A stretch of DNA of 64,000 nucleotides, from the NCBI RefSeq assembly GCF_902364025.1, contig NZ_CABJCG010000022.1:1-64000 (forward strand). The letters run 5' to 3'. The notes under the pieces are model-generated. The model was not told the DNA's origin, searched no databases, and saw only the letters and a program-made list of their open reading frames with translations. This document shows positions 27,298-34,855 of the stretch, in pieces; the stretch's first letter is position 1, and each line of letters opens with the position of its first letter. The DNA is from Enterocloster lavalensis. Its GTDB lineage: Bacteria > Bacillota > Clostridia > Lachnospirales > Lachnospiraceae. The position numbers and the translations under genes are program-made.

Positions 27298-28671
27298 ATG
27301 AATAGTATATTAGAACTATTGGTAAAAGCGGGAAACTTTGTGTCAAATATCGGCAGTATGGTGATGATTCCGGTTATTCTGGTAATTGTGGGGCTTTTTT
27401 TCCGGATTTCGCTTCCCAAGGCCATCCGTTCCGGTCTGCTGGTGGGCGCGGGGTTTGTGGGACTGAACCTGGTGACCGGGCTTCTGACCAGCAATATCGG
27501 CGTGGCGGCGAAGCTGCTATTTGAGCGTTTTAACCTGAATCTGAAATTCGTGGACGGGGGCTGGGCGGCCGCGGCAGGCATCGCCTACTCAACGGAGGTA
27601 GGGGCGCTCATTATCCCTGTGATTCTGGCGGTGAACATTTTGCTTTTGTTTCTGCACCTGACCAGAACGGTCAACATCGATATCTGGAATTTCTGGCATT
27701 TTGCGTTTGCCGGCTCTATGGTTATGGTGCTGACGGGGAGCATGTTTTACGGATTCCTGGCCGCCATCGCGTACTGTGTATTTTCGCTCCGGCTGGCGGA
27801 CTATATCGCCAAAAACATGCAGGATGTCCTGGGAATGGAGGGTATAACGATCACGGAGTCCGCGGCGATTGCGACAGCGCCCATCGCTATGGTGATGGAT
27901 AAGATATACGATCATATTCCGGTGTTGAAGGACGCCAAGGGGGATGTGAAAGCGCTGAACCGGAAAATGGGCGCTCTGGGCGAGCCGGTTGTGATCGGGT
28001 TTGTGCTGGGAATTGTTTTAGGCGCAGTGTGCTCTTACAGCTTCCGTGAGACGGTTGAACTGGGAATTAATCTGGGCGCGGTGATGTTGATGATGCCCAG
28101 AATGGTCAAGGTTATTATGGAAGGGCTTCTTCCAATCTCCGAGGCGGCCAGGGAATTTATGCAGAAACGGTTTTCCGGGGAAGAGTATTATATCGGACTG
28201 GACTCCGCGCTGGCCTGCGGCCATGAAAACTGTGTGGCGATTTCCGTTTTGATCATTCCCTTCTACATTTTGTTCGCAATTATTACGCCTGGCAACCAGA
28301 CCCTTCCCTTTGGAGCGCTGGCGGGAACCGTTTTCGCCGGGTGTATTACAAACGGCATCCACCGGGGTAACTTTGTCCGCACCTACCTGACCTGTATTAT
28401 CCAGACGGTGATCGGCCTGTATATCGGCACCCTGATTGGGCCGCTGTTCACGGAGCTGGCGAAAAGTATTGGCTACCAGTTCCCGGAGGGCGCAACCGGA
28501 ATCACCTACTATTGTCCGGGCGGCTGGGCGTACTCCACCATTATTTACAGCATGAAATATAAAATGATCGGCGTTGTAATCGTTGCGGTGCTTCTGGTAG
28601 GATGGTATTATATCACCAGAGAAAAGTCCGCAGACAGGAAATACCGCTTTATGACGGCGACCAGAAAGTAA
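27298..28671 (+). CDS. PTS galactitol/Sgc-family IIC permease
   Basis: 457 residues with about ten to twelve membrane segments. The GLDSALACGHENCVAISVLIIP segment and the later LPFGALAGTVFAGCITNGIHRGNF segment belong to the GatC/SgcC permease family. It is preceded by AGGAGG and 11 bases separate it from the epimerase gene. It imports and phosphorylates a sugar or polyol; the identity is not deducible, and the Sgc substrate is itself unsettled. Confidence 0.92.
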   Translation: MNSILELLVKAGNFVSNIGSMVMIPVILVIVGLFFRISLPKAIRSGLLVGAGFVGLNLVTGLLTSNIGVAAKLLFERFNLNLKFVDGGWAAAAGIAYSTEVGALIIPVILAVNILLLFLHLTRTVNIDIWNFWHFAFAGSMVMVLTGSMFYGFLAAIAYCVFSLRLADYIAKNMQDVLGMEGITITESAAIATAPIAMVMDKIYDHIPVLKDAKGDVKALNRKMGALGEPVVIGFVLGIVLGAVCSYSFRETVELGINLGAVMLMMPRMVKVIMEGLLPISEAAREFMQKRFSGEEYYIGLDSALACGHENCVAISVLIIPFYILFAIITPGNQTLPFGALAGTVFAGCITNGIHRGNFVRTYLTCIIQTVIGLYIGTLIGPLFTELAKSIGYQFPEGATGITYYCPGGWAYSTIIYSMKYKMIGVVIVAVLLVGWYYITREKSADRKYRFMTATRK

Positions 28672-28681
28672 GGAGAGTTCT

Positions 28682-29173
28682 ATGAGTGCAACAGTAAAAG
28701 GGGAGTTAATCGCCGCGGATTCCGTGATGTGCAGAGTGAGGGCCGGTTCACGGGACGAGGTCCTGAAGCTGGCGGCCGATCACTTAAAACAGGCGGGATA
28801 CGTGACGGACGGATTTTTCCAGGCGCTGCTCGAGCGGGAAAATATGTTTCCCACGGGAATCTGCTTCGGAGACACCTGCGTGGCAATTCCCCATGCGGAA
28901 CCGGGATTCGTGAGAAAACCGGTGATGCTGATCATGACCCTGGAGCGGCCGGTCCGCTTTGTGAACATGGAGGACTGCGAGGCGGAAATCCCAGTGGAAA
29001 TCGTATTTGTGCTTGCGTTTACCGACAGCGAAAAGCACCTGAATGTGCTCCAGCGCCTGTCCGCCCTGATCCGCGATTCCGGCACGGCGGCGGCCCTGCG
29101 GGAGGCCGTGGATCAGGAGGAACTGCGGGAAGTGTTGAAGCACAGCGAGCTGGCAGAGTTTTGGCGGGATTGA
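28682..29173 (+). CDS. PTS fructose/galactitol-type IIA component
   Basis: 163 residues, EIIA-Man/Fru-type fold of PTS_EIIA_2. His71 in VAIPHAEP is the phosphorylation site. It resembles the IIA domain carried by the PRD regulator at the start of the operon, which would be modified by the same chain. It is the last gene of the operon. Confidence 0.93.
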   Translation: MSATVKGELIAADSVMCRVRAGSRDEVLKLAADHLKQAGYVTDGFFQALLERENMFPTGICFGDTCVAIPHAEPGFVRKPVMLIMTLERPVRFVNMEDCEAEIPVEIVFVLAFTDSEKHLNVLQRLSALIRDSGTAAALREAVDQEELREVLKHSELAEFWRD

Positions 29174-29186
29174 GAGAAGGAGGAAG

Positions 29187-29216
29187 TGGGCTGTCGCCTT
29201 CGGGGGCGATGGCCCA
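29187..29216. terminator. Hairpin between convergent genes
   Basis: A 12-bp stem (TGGGCTGTCGCC with GGCGATGGCCCA, two wobble pairs) closes a six-base loop. The T content after it is low on both strands, so termination may be weak. Confidence 0.4.
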
Positions 29217-29269
29217 TTCCCTCTGTTGTCCATTTTAATGATTGGGAGCTTTTGAATAATCTCGCACAA

Positions 29270-30022
29270 TTATTGAACTGAAAATCCCTCATAAGCTTCC
29301 CGCAGGATATCAGCAATCTCATTGTCGCTCAAATTACCGCGATTCAAATCAAACCAGGAAAAACAGGCCTCTCTTTTGTGAAAGTCCGCAAATATTGTTT
29401 CCTCAAGCCGGTCATAGGCCTGCTCGTCAATCTCGTTACCGTCTGCATCTTCACAGGTAATGATCGCAAATGAATCGGATATGTCTTCATCATAGGTATT
29501 TTTGTATGAGAGGATACGCTCCGAGAGTTTTCCGTTTGTTAAAGAAATCGCCCGTTTGTTTTCGGAAGCGTAATGGATTCCGTCCGGAATGCGGTCATGA
29601 AAAATATAATAATACATCTTATTATTTGAATCATAATATACCGGAACGCTGCTTACCATTATATCGGCTTCTGATTCAAATGTCCGATCCAGCCATTCAC
29701 AGGGCGTCAAATCGTCCAGCTCCTTGTTTACCTCATAGTAATCGCTGTATGTATATTGCCCCGATCCCTCAAGACGGGAAATAATCAATTCCAATCTTCC
29801 GTTCTGATCCAGGTCAGTCACAGTAAACATGCGGCGGATATTGCCGGATGGCGGACAACCCCATTCATAGCTGTCTAACATCACCTGCAGCTGCCTTTCG
29901 ATCGTTATGTCTGAGACTTCACTGCCTGAACGAATACTCATATTTCGTATGTAAATTTGGCTGCCGAATCCCGCTAAAGCCAAAAGCAGGAACGCGATAA
30001 GGATTTTCCATCTCCTTTTCAA
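29270..30022 (-). CDS. Hypothetical membrane-anchored protein with one Ca-loop-like motif
   Basis: I do not recognise a family. Starting at TTG 30022 (AAAGGAGG eight bases upstream on its strand) the protein is 250 residues. It has a basic N-terminus and a single hydrophobic segment at about 6-24 (ILIAFLLLALAGF), then a long extracytoplasmic part. The DLDQNGRLELI stretch at about 68-78 resembles the calcium loops of VCBS/EF-hand-like folds. Upstream, an extended -10 TGCTATACT (30093-30085) lies on the minus strand. The lower GC content suggests an accessory gene. Confidence 0.6.
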   Translation of the reverse strand: MKRRWKILIAFLLLALAGFGSQIYIRNMSIRSGSEVSDITIERQLQVMLDSYEWGCPPSGNIRRMFTVTDLDQNGRLELIISRLEGSGQYTYSDYYEVNKELDDLTPCEWLDRTFESEADIMVSSVPVYYDSNNKMYYYIFHDRIPDGIHYASENKRAISLTNGKLSERILSYKNTYDEDISDSFAIITCEDADGNEIDEQAYDRLEETIFADFHKREACFSWFDLNRGNLSDNEIADILREAYEGFSVQ

Positions 30023-30206
30023 ATGTATGGCCTCCTTTATAAAAAACGGTTGATCCGCATTTATTTTCACCTCAGTTTGAGATAAGTATAGCATATAATT
30101 TCTTATAAAAATGGAGACAAAACGATCTTTCTGTAAAAAATGCGCCGGGATTTGCCGCCGGGATCTTTATCCCCCTCATGCTGGCGCTGTTGCGGGAATG
30201 TTCCTC
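30023..30206. other. Intergenic region with no supported gene
   Basis: Between the hypothetical protein and the queT promoter there is about 180 bases with the minus-strand extended -10 at 30085-30093. A 65-codon frame at 30111-30308 contains a hydrophobic patch (LLINPLLNAILYRF) that could be the decayed tail of a membrane protein, but I see no RBS and no homology. Confidence 0.3.
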
Positions 30207-30235
30207 TTGATAAATCCCCTTCTTAATGCTATACT
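30207..30235 (+). promoter_or_regulatory. Promoter of the preQ1 riboswitch-queT transcript
   Basis: -35 TTGATA (30207-30212), a 17-base spacer and extended -10 TGCTATACT (-10 proper at 30230-30235). The start would be near 30242, about 110 bases before the aptamer. Confidence 0.7.
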
Positions 30236-30352
30236 ATACCGGTTCATATGCAGGCGGATAGAAGGCTGGTTCAAGTTTCGATCTGCAGGAGACATATGTC
30301 CGCAATAAGGCCGTGAATCCCCTTGGTAATACAGGGAATCTCACAAAACGAC

Positions 30353-30396
30353 CGGTGTGTTCGAGACCTTCCACACCTAAAACAAAACTAAAGGAG
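30353..30396 (+). promoter_or_regulatory. preQ1-I-type riboswitch
   Basis: A short stem GGTGTG (30354-30359) / CACACC (30372-30377) closes a 12-base loop with UUCGAG, followed by an A-rich tail ending in ACTAAAGGAG. Small stem-loop plus AAAACUAA-type tail running into the Shine-Dalgarno is the preQ1-I layout, in which ligand docking hides the ribosome site. It directly precedes queT, a known preQ1 regulon member. Pseudoknot pairing was judged by eye only. Confidence 0.7.
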
Positions 30397-30406
30397 AAAA
30401 CTGAAT

Positions 30407-30913
30407 ATGAGAGAGAGCAACAAAAATGTGTACCTGATTGTCCACGGAGCCGCCATCGCGGCCATCTATGTGGCGCTGACCATGATATTCGCGCCCATCA
30501 GCTTTGGCCCCGTGCAGTTTCGGATTTCGGAGGCGCTGTGCGTCCTGCCCTTCTTCACGCCGGCCGCGGTGCCAGGGCTGTTCATCGGCTGCCTGCTGTC
30601 CAACCTGTTCTGCGGTTCGGCCATGCTGGATGTGGTGTTCGGAAGCCTGGCCACCCTCATCGGGGCCGTGGGGTCCTGGCATCTGCGCCGCCACAAATGG
30701 CTGGTGTGCCTGCCCCCCATCATTGCCAACACCCTGATCGTTCCCTGGGTGCTGCGCTATGCCTACGGCGCGCCGGATTTGATCATCTATATGATCGGAA
30801 CCGTGGGAATCGGCGAGATCCTGGCAGTAGGCGTGCTGGGGAACACTCTGCTGGCGGCTCTGGACCGCTACAAAGGTATCATTTTCAGACATACGCCCCA
30901 GGCAGCGCGCTGA
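30407..30913 (+). CDS. queT: QueT family queuosine-precursor transporter (preQ1/preQ0)
   Basis: 168 residues, five to six membrane helices, QueT (DUF/COG4708) family. Signature segments are FGPVQFRISEALCVLPFFTP (about 33-52) and the GCLLSNLFCGSAMLDVVFGSLATLIGA region (about 62-88). It is the S component of an ECF importer for queuosine precursors. ATG 30407 is 10 bases after AAGGAG, which is also the 3' end of the preQ1-I-type element. Control by preQ1 at translation start is therefore likely. Confidence 0.92.
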   Translation: MRESNKNVYLIVHGAAIAAIYVALTMIFAPISFGPVQFRISEALCVLPFFTPAAVPGLFIGCLLSNLFCGSAMLDVVFGSLATLIGAVGSWHLRRHKWLVCLPPIIANTLIVPWVLRYAYGAPDLIIYMIGTVGIGEILAVGVLGNTLLAALDRYKGIIFRHTPQAAR

Positions 30914-30938
30914 CCTGGGATTGAAAACCGGACAAATG

Positions 30939-30977
30939 AAAAAAGGAGAGTTCCCGATATGTGGAATTCTCCTTTTT
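30939..30977 (+). terminator. Terminator downstream of queT
   Basis: AAAAAGGAGAGTTCC (30939-30953) pairs with GGAATTCTCCTTTTT (30963-30977). The stem core GGAGAGTTCCC is the same as at 23153-23189. Confidence 0.85.
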
Positions 30978-31007
30978 AATACCCCTCGGCCGTCCGGCAA
31001 GTTGTCG

Positions 31008-31036
31008 TTGAAACGCCCCGGAAATTCCCGTATAAT
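31008..31036 (+). promoter_or_regulatory. Promoter of the Fpg/Nei-like gene
   Basis: -35 TTGAAA (31008-31013), 17 bases, -10 TATAAT (31031-31036). It lies about 59 bases before the start codon. Confidence 0.75.
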
Positions 31037-31094
31037 GAGGGAAACAGAAAGGCCCGCGATGCGGCGGCTTTCTACAACAAAGGAGGGGAATATT

Positions 31095-31925
31095 ATGCTG
31101 GAATATCCGGAGATCGCAGTGATAGCCCGCCAGCTTCAGAAGGAGACGGCGGGGAAAATGGTGACGGCGGTTTTGCCGCCCATGAAGCCCCACAAATTCT
31201 GCTGGTTTAACGGGGACCCCGCCGGCTACGAGGCGCAGCTTAAAGGGAGCAGGATCACGGCGGCGGAAGGGTTTGGAATATTTGTGGAGCTGGTGTTTGA
31301 CAATGGCAGACGGCTCTGCTTTAACGACGGTGTAAATGTGCGCCTGACCGGAGGGGAGAAGCCCCCGGCCGCCTGTCAGCTGTTGATCCGCCTGGATGAC
31401 GGGACCGCCCTGGCCTTCACCGTGGCCATGTACGGCGGGATCTATCTGCATGACGGAAGCTACGGGGACGAATACTATGTGAAGAGCAGGGCCGCAGAAC
31501 CGCCGCTCTCCCAGGCATTTTCGGCCCGCTATGAAAAAGCCCTGGGGGAAGCGGGGCCAAAGCTCACCGCCAAGGCGTTTCTGGCTACGGAACAGCGTTT
31601 CCCCGGCATCGGAAACGGCGTGTTGCAGGACATTCTGTTTCGGGCTAGCATTCATCCCAGGCGCAGGCTGGAATCCCTGAGCGGGGACGAGAAGGCCGGA
31701 CTTTTGGCGGCTGTAACGTCCGTGCTTGGGGAAATGGAGACGGCGGGTGGACGTGACACTGAGAAAGATATCTACGGCCAGCCGGGCGGTTACCGCACCA
31801 TCATGTCCAAAAACGGCATGAAATCCGGCTGTCCGGTCTGCGGCGGTCCCATTGTGAAGGCCGCCTATCTGGGCGGGTCCGTGTATTACTGTCCCGTCTG
31901 CCAGCCGGAGAAACCGGAGGCGTAA
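31095..31925 (+). CDS. Fpg/Nei family DNA glycosylase-like protein lacking the catalytic Pro2
   Basis: 276 residues. The fold is that of formamidopyrimidine-DNA glycosylase/endonuclease VIII: helix-two-turn-helix around FPGIGNGVLQDILFRASIHP (about 174-193) and a C-terminal Cys4 zinc finger (CPVCGG ... YYCPVCQ). The N-terminus reads MLEYPE rather than MPELPE. Glu3 is kept, but the Pro that forms the Schiff base is Leu, so lyase chemistry by the usual route is doubtful. It starts at ATG 31095, seven bases after AGGAGGGG. A related group with ML/MI-E starts occurs in clostridia, so this is not a sequencing error. It is followed 34 bases later by the ABC-F gene. Confidence 0.85.
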   Translation: MLEYPEIAVIARQLQKETAGKMVTAVLPPMKPHKFCWFNGDPAGYEAQLKGSRITAAEGFGIFVELVFDNGRRLCFNDGVNVRLTGGEKPPAACQLLIRLDDGTALAFTVAMYGGIYLHDGSYGDEYYVKSRAAEPPLSQAFSARYEKALGEAGPKLTAKAFLATEQRFPGIGNGVLQDILFRASIHPRRRLESLSGDEKAGLLAAVTSVLGEMETAGGRDTEKDIYGQPGGYRTIMSKNGMKSGCPVCGGPIVKAAYLGGSVYYCPVCQPEKPEA

Positions 31926-31959
31926 AGCGGCGGCCGGGATAAAGGAAAGGATTTAACGT

Positions 31960-33846
31960 ATGTTGTATCAGATTTCGGACGGAACCGTGAGCGCCGGCGG
32001 GGAAGTGATTTTATCTCACATCGATTTTGAGGTCCGCGGTGCGGAAAAAATTGCGGTGGTGGGCAAAAACGGAGCCGGTAAGACCACGCTCCTGCGCCTG
32101 ATCGCCGGGGAAATCGACCTGGACCGCGACGACCGTCGCCAGGGACCGGGGATTGTCCGGGCCAGGCAGGCGACCATCGGCATGCTGCGCCAGCAGGCGT
32201 TTTCCGGGGACGACAGGACCGTGGAGGAGGAGATTTTGTCCGGCTGCCCGGAGCAGGATCCATTTTCCAGGGAACGGTTTGAGTACCAGCGGGAGTACGA
32301 GGCGCTGTTCACCGGCTTTGGTTTTCGCAAGGAGGACCGGGTGAAGCGGCTGTCCCGTTTTTCCGGCGGGGAGCGGACAAAAATCGCATTGATCCGCCTT
32401 CTGCTTGATAAACCGGACATTCTGCTGCTTGACGAGCCGACCAACCACCTGGACCTGGAGACAGTGAGGTGGTTGGAGCAGTATATGAGGCGCTATCCCG
32501 GAGCCGTGGTCATGGTGTCCCATGACCGCTTTTTTCTGGACCGGACGGCGGATGTGATCTATGAGCTGGAGGACCGGAAGCTGACCCGTTACGCCGGTAA
32601 TTACACGGCCTACCGGGAAGAAAAGCGCAAGCGCCGGAGGCTGCAGGCCAAGGCCTACGAGCGCCAGCAGGAGGAATTTAAGCGGCTGGAGGAGCTGGTG
32701 GAGCGTTTTAAGCACAAGCCAACCAAGGCGGCGTTTGCCAGGGCAAAGCGCAAGCAGATGGAGCGCATGGAGCGGGTGGAAAAGCCTGCAGAGGAGGAAG
32801 GCGGCTTTTTTACAGGGGATATTACGCCCCTGATTCCCGGCAGCAAATGGGTGTTTGAGGCGGAGCACTTAAAGCTGGGGTATGACCGGCAGCTTCTGGA
32901 GTTAAGCCTGCGCATCCGCCGGGGCCAGAAAATCGGCCTTCTGGGGCCAAACGGCGCGGGCAAGACCACGTTTTTAAAGACCATTGCGGGGTTTATTCCG
33001 CCGGTGGGAGGGGATTTCTCTCTGGGAGTGAACATCACCATCGGATATTTTGACCAGCGCGCCGCTGAGATTGAGTCGGAGCTGTCCGTGGCGGAGCATT
33101 TCCACCGCCTGTTCCCGGTGATGACGGAGAAGGAGGTGCGCTCCACGCTGGGGGCCTACCTTTTCGGCGGCCGGGAGGCGTCAAAGCGGGTCAGCGACCT
33201 GTCCGGCGGGGAGAAGGCTAGGCTGGTGCTGGCGGAGCTACTTCAGAGCCGTCCCAATTTCCTGATTCTGGACGAACCCACCAACCACATGGATATCCGG
33301 GCCAAGGAGACGCTGGAAAGCGCGTTTCAGGCCTACCGGGGCACGATCCTGTTTGTGTCCCACGACCGGTATTTTATCCGGCAGGTGGCGGACGCGGTGC
33401 TGATTTTCGACAACCACAGCGCCATGTATTATCCCTTTGGCTACGAACATTATATCGAGCGCCTGGAAAAGGAGGAGTCCGGCCAGGATATCTCCGCTAT
33501 GATTTCAGCCGAGGAACAGGCGCTGATTGCGGGACTTCGGGCCGTTCCCAAGGCGGAGCGCCACCGCCTGCGGGAGATTCCCACCGAGGAGGCTTACAGG
33601 GACTGGAAGCTGCGGCTGACAGCGGAGCAGATGGAGGCCGCGCGCGAGCGGTTCGGAGAGCTGGAGCAGAGGCGTCAGGCGCTGGAAAGCCGGTGGATGG
33701 AATCCGAGGTTTTCTGGTCCGGCGCGCAGTGGGACGGGGAGACGGAGTATCAACACGTTTTGAAGGAGTTGGAAGAAACTGGAAACCGCTGGCGCGACCT
33801 GTGCCTGGAATGGTGGGACACGGAAAATGGAGTGGACACGCGATAG
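31960..33846 (+). CDS. ABC-F family ATPase
   Basis: 628 residues with two ATPase domains and no membrane part. Site 1: GKNGAGKTT (about 35-43), FSGGERTK signature and ILLLDEPTNHLD. Site 2: GPNGAGKTT (about 331-339), LSGGEKAR and FLILDEPTNHMD. Between them a basic helical linker (KRKRRRLQAKAYERQQEE..., about 222-285) is the P-site tRNA interaction motif region. A C-terminal helical extension (about 510-628) is rich in Glu/Arg. ABC-F proteins act on the ribosome as translation factors or antibiotic-protection proteins. Which applies cannot be said; no resistance context is visible. Confidence 0.92.
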   Translation: MLYQISDGTVSAGGEVILSHIDFEVRGAEKIAVVGKNGAGKTTLLRLIAGEIDLDRDDRRQGPGIVRARQATIGMLRQQAFSGDDRTVEEEILSGCPEQDPFSRERFEYQREYEALFTGFGFRKEDRVKRLSRFSGGERTKIALIRLLLDKPDILLLDEPTNHLDLETVRWLEQYMRRYPGAVVMVSHDRFFLDRTADVIYELEDRKLTRYAGNYTAYREEKRKRRRLQAKAYERQQEEFKRLEELVERFKHKPTKAAFARAKRKQMERMERVEKPAEEEGGFFTGDITPLIPGSKWVFEAEHLKLGYDRQLLELSLRIRRGQKIGLLGPNGAGKTTFLKTIAGFIPPVGGDFSLGVNITIGYFDQRAAEIESELSVAEHFHRLFPVMTEKEVRSTLGAYLFGGREASKRVSDLSGGEKARLVLAELLQSRPNFLILDEPTNHMDIRAKETLESAFQAYRGTILFVSHDRYFIRQVADAVLIFDNHSAMYYPFGYEHYIERLEKEESGQDISAMISAEEQALIAGLRAVPKAERHRLREIPTEEAYRDWKLRLTAEQMEAARERFGELEQRRQALESRWMESEVFWSGAQWDGETEYQHVLKELEETGNRWRDLCLEWWDTENGVDTR

Positions 33847-33864
33847 AAGAAGATGAGAAAATGA

Positions 33865-33911
33865 CAGCGCCGCCGGGCGGGGATTATTTCCCTGGAAAAC
33901 CGGCGGCGTTG
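33865..33911. terminator. Hairpin between convergent ABC-F and DsbA-like genes
   Basis: CAGCGCCGCCGG (33865-33876) pairs with CCGGCGGCGTTG (about 33900-33911), 11 of 12 pairs. It has no T run, so its role as a terminator is a guess. Confidence 0.35.
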
Positions 33912-34003
33912 CTCGCAGAGAAAATCGGCCGCATAGTGCGAAAACGCAGAATTACTTACCCACAATCCTGCGTTCCGTCCAAATCAGCCCGTCATGGCAG
34001 AGA

Positions 34004-34531
34004 TCACTTCAGGTTTGCCAAAAACTGCTCCAGTTCCCTTCTGGTGACCGGAATGCCGTCGCGGGAACCGATCATAGGGCCGCGGCCCTTTAAATCAGGT
34101 CCTTCCGGGACGGCCAGATAGCTGGGAACGGCATTTAGCCGCAAGGTTTCCCAGGCGTAGCGGTTGCCCTCCTCCACCTTGCCGGCGTAGCGGTTTTGAT
34201 CCAGCGCCTCCGTAAAGGCCTGGGAACCCGCGCCGCAGCGGGCGGCCAGCCCGGCGAGAACGGAACAGTCGGAGATATCCAGGCCCTTTTCAAAGTGGGC
34301 CTCGTACACCAGCCGGTGATAGGAGGAGAGATCGCCGCCGCGCTCCTCCAGGTAATACATGCCCTGGATGGCCATGTCGCTGTGCCGGTAGGTATTTTCC
34401 GGGCGCGGGTGGGACTCGCAGGGGCGCCAGACCACCTCCAGCCCCGGATACAGGGGCAGCAGTTCCAGGAACATCCTGTGGCCGCGGTAGCAGTAGGGAC
34501 AGATGTAGTCGAAGAAAAGTTCCAGTTTCAT
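34004..34531 (-). CDS. DsbA family thioredoxin-fold oxidoreductase (FrnE/HCCA-isomerase-like)
   Basis: 175 residues. It starts FFDYICPYCYRG, with the CPYC redox motif at about residues 11-14, and ends in the typical GVPS-type region (LNAVPSYLAV) whose cis-Pro packs against the active site. There is no signal peptide, so it acts in the cytosol, unlike periplasmic DsbA. ATG 34531 was chosen over longer frames because AGGAGG lies seven bases upstream. That site is part of a self-complementary AGGAGGTCCTCC, which could partly mask it. Confidence 0.88.
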   Translation of the reverse strand: MKLELFFDYICPYCYRGHRMFLELLPLYPGLEVVWRPCESHPRPENTYRHSDMAIQGMYYLEERGGDLSSYHRLVYEAHFEKGLDISDCSVLAGLAARCGAGSQAFTEALDQNRYAGKVEEGNRYAWETLRLNAVPSYLAVPEGPDLKGRGPMIGSRDGIPVTRRELEQFLANLK

Positions 34532-34646
34532 GGGAGGACCTCCTTTGCGGTGTTGGGTATAATTGGGAAATGCCGATGACATGGTATAACCGGGGAAACG
34601 CAGCTCCAATCGCCAGCCTCCGGCTGCCAGTATTGTATTATGATTG

Positions 34647-34675
34647 AGTATAGCAGACAGGGACAGGGGATTCAA
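34647..34675 (-). promoter_or_regulatory. Promoter of the DsbA-like gene
   Basis: Minus strand -35 TTGAAT (34675-34670), 17 bases, -10 TATACT (34652-34647). The leader would be about 110 bases. The region from 34676 to 34855 also contains AT-rich TATAAT sequences (34724, 34780) that could serve murC, but none has a good -35. Confidence 0.6.
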
Positions 34676-34855
34676 GGGCCGGAATTTCTCTGTTTTTTTT
34701 GTGGAATTTACGTGGGTTTTTGGTATAATAGGCGTAGATGTGCCTTGGGAGGCAGTCAAAAGAGATTTACACAACATACTATAATTATATGTGCGGAAGA
34801 ATTCTTCCAGTTTTTGTTAAAATGGAGGTTTCCGGGCAGGGAAAGGAAATGAACG

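Noticed and set aside
30111..30308. 65-codon frame with a hydrophobic patch
   Set aside because: No RBS, overlaps the queT promoter, no recognisable family; at best a gene remnant.
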